Shown here one piece after another: positions 58,485-64,000 of a stretch of 64,000 bases of DNA. How positions within the stretch are numbered: the stretch's first letter is position 1; every line of letters begins with the position of its first letter. The stretch lies in contig JAJFPB010000004.1 in assembly GCA_020881915.1 (NCBI GenBank), positions 1,116,001 to 1,180,000 of the forward strand. Reading direction: 5' to 3'. A program made the position numbers and the translations under genes. The stretch is from Paramyrothecium sp. XJ0827 (Eukaryota > Ascomycota > Sordariomycetes > Hypocreales > Stachybotryaceae). The notes under the pieces were generated by a model. That model saw only the letters and a program-made list of their open reading frames with translations. It searched no databases and was not told the DNA's origin.

Positions 58485-60091
58485 ATGTCGGTCTCGGCCA
58501 TGGCTTCCCTCACGCCTCTTGGCGGACGATGCTTTCAGCAAAGCTTTCAGCAAAGTACCCGAGGGCTACTCAATCTACAGGTCAAGTCCCGAAACAGCAG
58601 ACTTCAGTTACGTGCCATCGTAGCTTTCCGACATGAGCAGCTGCGATGCCAATCGAACTCCTCATCCGGGCAGAGCGGAAAACCGCCACGGCCCGAGTTA
58701 CCGAAAATAACATTCCGAAGATTCGCTGGTCGAGCGTTGGGCACTGGCCTGCGGAACCTTGTGTTTGTGCTGAGCCCAAGTGGAATTCGGACAGCATATC
58801 GTCAAGCTCCAGGGACAATCACAATTACGATTATTATGTAAATATTGTCCATCTCTGCGTGTTTTGGCTCCTGGCTAATGATTTTAGGCTTGTCGGAACT
58901 TTCATCTTCTGCATTGTCGCCATCCGGGATTTCATGAAAACGTTCTATAGTTCCTATTTCAGCAAATTCCCGGAGCCGGTGGCGACAACGCTACGTCGTG
59001 CAATTTACTATTCGAACTATCGACCGGATCCGGAGTTGGCTTTGAAATACTACAGAAAAGCTATGGAGCAGTGCGCGGAAATCGGACTTGACCCGTTCTC
59101 GGATGAGGTATTGGGCATCCGCATACAGATTTCAGCTTGGCTCGAGAAGGTAAACAGTCCCGGCTCGGCTGTTGATGTCCTTGAATCCGTCTTGAAGGAC
59201 TGTAAGAAATGGGTCGAGGTCATGGAGCAATCTGTAAAGGACGGCAAGATCAATGCGGCTGGCCACCTTGTCGAGCCGGCCAACCCACTCGTCAACCCAC
59301 CACAGGTCAAGGATGGACCAGTTACGAAGGCTGAGAACGAAGACGATGCCCCTCCAGCGCCAACAGAAACACTTTGGCGTAAGCGCCAGCGCCTGCTCGC
59401 GAAGGCTGTTGGCACGAGTGTTAAGCTGGGCGAGCTCTATGCGGACGAACACGTCCTCAACCCAGACAAGTCCCATGATCACCTTGTCTGGGCGCTAGAG
59501 ACGTCGTTGAAGGAATTCCGACGACGGCAAACTGAAGGCCCAAAGCCTGGCGAAGAGTCTTGGTTGACGCCAGAGGAGCTTGGTGGCGAGATGGAGTCAC
59601 TAGGTCGTGACTACGAACGGAGATCCCAGTTTCAGCTGGCCATCCCATTATTCTTCCAGGCTCTTCGTCTCTGCGAAAGCCCTTGTCATCGCGCGGTCAT
59701 CATGAACAACCTTTCAGCAGCCTTTGCGCAGCACCCTATCTACAGCCCTGCTGTTGTGGATACCTCAGAAACCCTCAAGGACATATTTAATTCTGCCATG
59801 CCGCAAACGAGAGATGATTGTCTGGAGGCGGCGCTGAACTGGGCTCGTAATGCATATACTCATGCACGGGATGTCAAGGGGGACGATCGAACAGACGAGT
59901 GTGACGAGGCATGCGCTGTGGCGTTGTGCAACTGGGGTGATGTCGCTGCAATGATGGGAAAGACAGATCTTGCCAGTAAGAAGTATCAGCAGTGCATCGA
60001 CATGAGCAAGAAGATGGACTTTTCCCTGGGCGTTCAACAAGCGCAAGAGGGCCTTTCCAAGCTATCAAAGTCTGGAAAAGAAAGTGCCTGA
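58485..60091 (+). CDS. Mitochondrial TPR-repeat membrane protein, Mgr3-like
   Basis: Exons 58485-58837 and 58888-60091, joined over a GTAAAT...TTTTAG intron, encode 518 aa. Splicing is needed: exon 1 supplies a basic, hydroxylated presequence-like N-terminus (TRGLLNLQVKSRNSRLQLRA) and the first half of a membrane helix (about residues 108-128) that the intron splits. After it come TPR-like helices: FPEPVATTLRRAIYYSN, DPELALKYYRKAMEQCAEIG, LGRDYERRSQFQLAIPLFFQ, ACAVALCNWGDVAAMMGK and KYQQCIDMSKK. Presequence, single helix and TPRs recall yeast Mgr3, an adaptor of the mitochondrial i-AAA protease; the specific orthology is inference. An ATG at 58500 (GCCATGG) has a better context and may be the true start; an ATG at 58275 would give a longer form. 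Confidence 0.8.
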
Positions 60092-62482
60092 AAACGAGAG
60101 CTTTGTTAGGCCTCGAGTACAATGGCCAGTCGAACGGGCGCCGCAGCCCTCCGCTGGATATGGGAACTCTTTTACCAAGGTGTTGCGCGCTCCCGCCCAC
60201 CTGATGGCTGAAAATGGCATCAAGGAGATGCGTTGACTCCGGCGTCTGTTGCTTGCTTCGTCTAGATTCATTAGCGGCCAGAGGAAGGATTGTCCTGAAA
60301 CTGTGGGGGTCTCTCATGGTTATGGTACCAAATCATGGCTTGCCAAGGTTCTCAGGTGTCGTCAAGGTTCGCGCATTCAATGGATGTCATCTCGGAACTC
60401 CAGCTCGGATTCTGTCTCGATCACCCGTGGGACGTAAAAACACGCTGGCCTCTGCTGCCGCAAGGACCACGATCATTTGCGGCGATCCGAAAGGCTACTA
60501 CCTACTCAAAGCAGAAGGCGTGGCGCCCTCGCACTCCACAGTCACCAGCTTGTGCGAACAGAATCCGAACGAGTTGTGTTTTGGAAAGGGCAAGGCTAGC
60601 TACTTTCCGCGGTGTGGGTTCAGGAATAGAAGCACTTCCCCTGACCTTCAAGCGGTGGTCATTGTATCAGCACCTTAATCTCAATATCCAAATATGCGTC
60701 TCTACGATCTACGCAGGCCCGGCCGAGGGCCGAACACAGCCCCAGGGGCTATTTGGCCCTGAAGATCCTACTGTTCCACAGGACTGTGGTGGTAGGCAGT
60801 GGTCTCGTTTTAGCTTTCGAATCGGAGGATCAGCCGATCTTGTCTCAGGCTGCAGCTAACCCATATGAGGCCAGCACCTGCGCGAAACTTAACACGAAAT
60901 CCTCCGCCTGGAAGTGACAAGGGGATAAAATGACGTTCTGCCGCCAAAACGACGCTGTACTCGTTCTTGTCTAGCTCGCTGGCGGCTGCGCATGTTGGAT
61001 GCAAGGGTAGCAACATGCCCAGAACGAAGACTGGTTCGTGAATTGCCTAAGTGGGCCAAAATACTCGGTTGAGCCTCCTGGTAGCTTGAAGGATCCATAT
61101 GGGCAACACAGAAACAAAGAGCCAAGAAGCTAGATGTAAACATTCCTATTTTGTCGATTATCACCGCTCGGCTTCAATGATTGCACCTGATTGGAACACA
61201 GAGCGAGGAAGTGGATGATCAAACAAAGAGTATGGCGAGGGCATGCTCCCGGGTCCTGAATGCTCGGGGCTTCAAGGCAATCATTTTCCGACGCTCCCGG
61301 GCCGACGCCTCACAGCGCAGGAAGCCTATATTCCTTCCGTAGCCGAAGAGCAAGTTCCTGAAGCAAGCCACCAAGAATTCTTTGGTCGCGAATGAAATCA
61401 TTGCCGTATTACATGAGCGGCGTGCAATGGCGTGTTTACGGCTGGCAGCTAGATCTGACACGGCTCCCCTGGCCCCTATTTTAGCTTATTGCGGAGCTGC
61501 CACTGTGGTTCCGACAAGGTCCAATTATATTTAGCAGAGACGAACCTGATGTGGAAGCCCCCCTGAAGAAGCTCAGGTGGGGAAAGATTCACACCTAATT
61601 TGCCCAGTACGCTTTCGTCCAATGTTTGAAACGGACGAGCCAAATTTAGATGGACTTTGAGGCTCGAGACATCCTTGCCCAGCTAGCCCCATCCCGTCAA
61701 GGCATCCAGCTTCTCGAGTCGTCAATGCGAGGACGAAGGAAATGTCGGATCAACTCGTCGACGGCGTAGCACGAGCTGCCACGTCGTAGTAGGACTCAAG
61801 ACCCCAATGCTCCTCGGCCTGGCCAGCTCCAGGTGATGGTGGTGGTGGTAACCGGAGTCGTCGTACAGGGCGTACAACACCATCATCGTCCTGTTGTGGT
61901 GGATCGTGGGAAACCCCTGCTTGTTCCTGCAGGTGCAGATGATGCGCGACGTCTGGGCCTGGTCATTTCGCCGGAGACTTGTAGCCAGCTGCCCCCATTC
62001 TAATCGCCTGCCCGAGCTCGTGGACCGAAGTCCCATGCTGGTCATTTCCTATTCTTGCAACATAAGGCTTAGGTTGCAGTGGATCACCACCTACTGCCCT
62101 GCGACACATCCCTGGTCGCTCCTCCGCATGGACCCTGTCGATGGCTTGACGTGGTGAAGACCGCTATACCGGAATCTCACTTGGACGTTGGAAAGGGACT
62201 TTATTAAATCCAAACAGGACGCAGCTGTGATCAACATTGTTTCTCTCTCTATATCTCTCTTTTCCTTACAGTCATTCATTCATTCATTTCCTTTTCTTTC
62301 CTTTCATTCAAACACACATTCGTTCTTTTTTAATTCACACATTCTTTTCTTCTAGGGTTTAATACTGGCTTGTTTTTCCTTGTCATCTTACAACAATCAA
62401 GTCTAGCTATCAAAACCACATCATCAGTTCAAATACCAAAACATCACATTCACTTCAAGCCGATCAAGAATCAAGAAGAAAA
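60092..62482. other. Intergenic region between TPR and bZIP genes
   Basis: About 2.4 kb with no supported gene. The right end (62240-62480) is a pyrimidine-rich, repeat-containing leader (CATT repeat at 62273-62288) of the bZIP gene. Small open frames here lack domains. Confidence 0.5.
62273..62288. repeat. CATT tetranucleotide repeat
   Basis: Four tandem CATT units in the presumed 5' leader of the bZIP gene. Confidence 0.7.
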
Positions 62483-63273
62483 ATGGACACCAAGTACCAC
62501 ACCGAGGTCCCCAACATGGCCGCTTACAACGTCCACACCGACTGCTACGAGGAGATCGACAGCTCGAGGCTGACTCCTGCTCCTCAAGCATACAACTGGG
62601 ATGGCTACTACGCTTCCGTGAGTTTCAACCCATCCGTCTCTACTCAGGAATGACACTTGCTAATAATCAATCGAACAGACCAGCCCCAACATGTCTGACG
62701 CCGTCTCTCTGGTCTACTCGAGCCCCAAGAGCACAACCAGCGACTCTCCCGCTCTCGCCTCGCAAGAGCGTCTGGGAAGCCTGAACAGGGCTTCCAGCGC
62801 TCCTCCCAAGAGGAAGCGCGAGAACCGCTACAAGGACGCCCCTCCCTCTGTCCTCTCGGTAAGTCCAATAGACACACACTCAAGCAAACATCCAGCATAC
62901 TAACTGTGACGTTCAGCGACGACGAGCACAGAACCGTGCTTCCCAGCGAGCCTACCGTGAGCGCAAGGAGCAACGCATCCGCGACCTGGAGCAGCTCCTG
63001 GAGGAGGCCCACCGCAAGCAAGAGTCGCTGAGCCAGGCCTTCATGGCCCTGCAGGCAGACTACGACAGCCTGCGCGCCGGTCAGCCCAACCATCACCACG
63101 ACCTCCACCAGAGCCTCCATCACCAGCAGCCACCTCCCTACGCCCCCGTCCAGCCCATGGTTGGCCTGGGCCTCGGGCACGCCGGCCTCGACTACGTCCT
63201 CCCTACGACGCAGGCCGGTGCCATGATGGCTCCTCCTCTGTACGCCACCCACGCTATGGCTCCCTACTCTTGA
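62483..63273 (+). CDS. bZIP transcription factor, AP-1/Yap-like
   Basis: Exons 62483-62617, 62679-62858 and 62917-63273 encode 223 aa. Introns run GTGAGT...AACAG and GTAAGT...TTCAG. The basic region RRRAQNRASQRAYRERKEQR (about residues 106-125) carries the NxxSQxxYR variant of the fungal Yap/Pap1 signature (NxxAQxxFR), followed by a short leucine zipper (LEQLLEEAHRKQESLSQAFM). The basic region begins exactly at an exon start. The N-terminus is acidic and Tyr/Ser-rich, with a basic PPKRKREN nuclear-type signal before the zipper; the C-terminus is His/Pro/Gly-rich. It lacks the Cys-rich domains of Yap1, so redox sensing of that kind is not expected. A nuclear dimeric DNA-binding protein; target pathway unknown. 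Conservation of the bZIP makes the call secure. Confidence 0.93.
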
Positions 63274-64000
63274 TCACCTTCCTCTTGCAACCCAAGGGAT
63301 AAAGGAGGGCGGTCGGGATCATGAAAGGGAAGGAAGGCACGGTTTCTTTTGTGTTTGCTTTCTATCTCCTATGTCTGAGCGAAGCGACAGAAACATATTT
63401 TGGGTTGGGCAGCATCATACATCATTATCATCACACGAAGAGACCACGGCGCATGAATTCCAATGGCAAAGACCATTATTCTTGAAGGCATTTGATTGGC
63501 GTTTAGCGATGTTTTGGAAGGTCTGGGCTACCTTTTTAGAAGGTCTGGATTACCTTTATTTTTGTGTTCTTTTTACTTCACTTCTTCTCAACAATATTTG
63601 AATGGCTACTTCTTATTTTTGCTTTGTATATTCTTTTATCGCTTTGTCTAGTCCAAGATTTTCTCTCTTGCCTTGCGGACGGCCTCCCCGAAATGGGCGG
63701 CAGTGCCATGATGGACAGGGGAACAGGGGCGTAATGAGCAGCTACTCTTTGTAAACCCTTCACATGCTAGGGATTCAATACATCCTTCGCAAAAGAAAAA
63801 AAAATTGGTTCATTAAAATTCATTCTTTGCCAAAGTCCCATCCGTGAGCGCCATAATTTCGCTACCGTAACCTTCCTAAAGAAGTATTTCACAAACCGAC
63901 ATGCGCCCCTTGCACCGATTCCTTCCCAAGGAATACCCATGATCATGCCGATGAAGAATCTATGTAACTTTTTGCCTCTTGGCATCTAGTCCGTCTGCCA
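63274..64000. other. 3' region of bZIP gene to window end
   Basis: T-rich 3' UTR-like sequence (63530-63660). A 72-codon minus frame at 63767-63985 begins with ATG but has no recognisable domain and is cut off from context by the window edge, so it is not called. Confidence 0.4.

Overview
The window is nuclear DNA of a filamentous ascomycete (Pezizomycotina, probably a Sordariomycete; species not identifiable). Genes are split by short GT-AG introns (about 45-75 nt, longest about 360), donors are mostly GTAAGT/GTGAGT-like, branch sites resemble CTAAC/CTGAC, and the proteins are of fungal type: AIM24, Mgr2, COX16, a PRO45-like STRIPAK subunit, a laccase and fungal C2H2 and bZIP regulators. Exon borders below come from reading splice sites and frame continuity; none is backed by transcripts.

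Layout. 0.2-2.7 kb: a divergent FAD oxidoreductase and short-chain dehydrogenase sharing a 303-bp promoter. 4.1-9.5 kb: NC2-beta (TBP repressor), an Hst2-type sirtuin and a convergent laccase-like multicopper oxidase. 12.1-15.9 kb: Mgr2 (TIM23 complex) and a tail-anchored FHA protein. 17.1-21 kb: a second SDR, a candidate unrecognised gene, and COX16. 21-36 kb: only one gene, for a 258-aa disordered protein, between two gene-free tracts of about 7 kb. 35.8-44.4 kb: an AIM24-family gene, a large unrecognised gene with an apparent C-terminal frameshift, and an intronless C2H2 factor. 44.4-52.8 kb: mostly non-coding and partly AT-richer, with one tRNA-Leu gene and weak relic-like signals. 52.8-63.3 kb: a five-exon C2H2 factor, a small MAPR/cytochrome-b5-like protein, a mitochondrial TPR protein and a short bZIP factor.

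The genes do not form one pathway. Four encode known or predicted mitochondrial membrane proteins (Mgr2, COX16, AIM24, TPR/Mgr3-like) and several are transcription or chromatin regulators (NC2-beta, sirtuin, two C2H2, one bZIP). The left-end oxidoreductase/SDR pair, the laccase and the second SDR are typical accessory enzymes.

The most striking signal is at 49796-49940. A well-formed tRNA-Leu gene (A box, B box, paired acceptor/T/variable arms, T12 terminator) is interrupted inside the anticodon by a 49-bp segment with every mark of an mRNA-type intron (GTAAGC donor, CTACTAAT branch site, TTGCAG acceptor). Removing it restores a UAA leucine anticodon followed by G37 and a 14-nt canonical tRNA intron.
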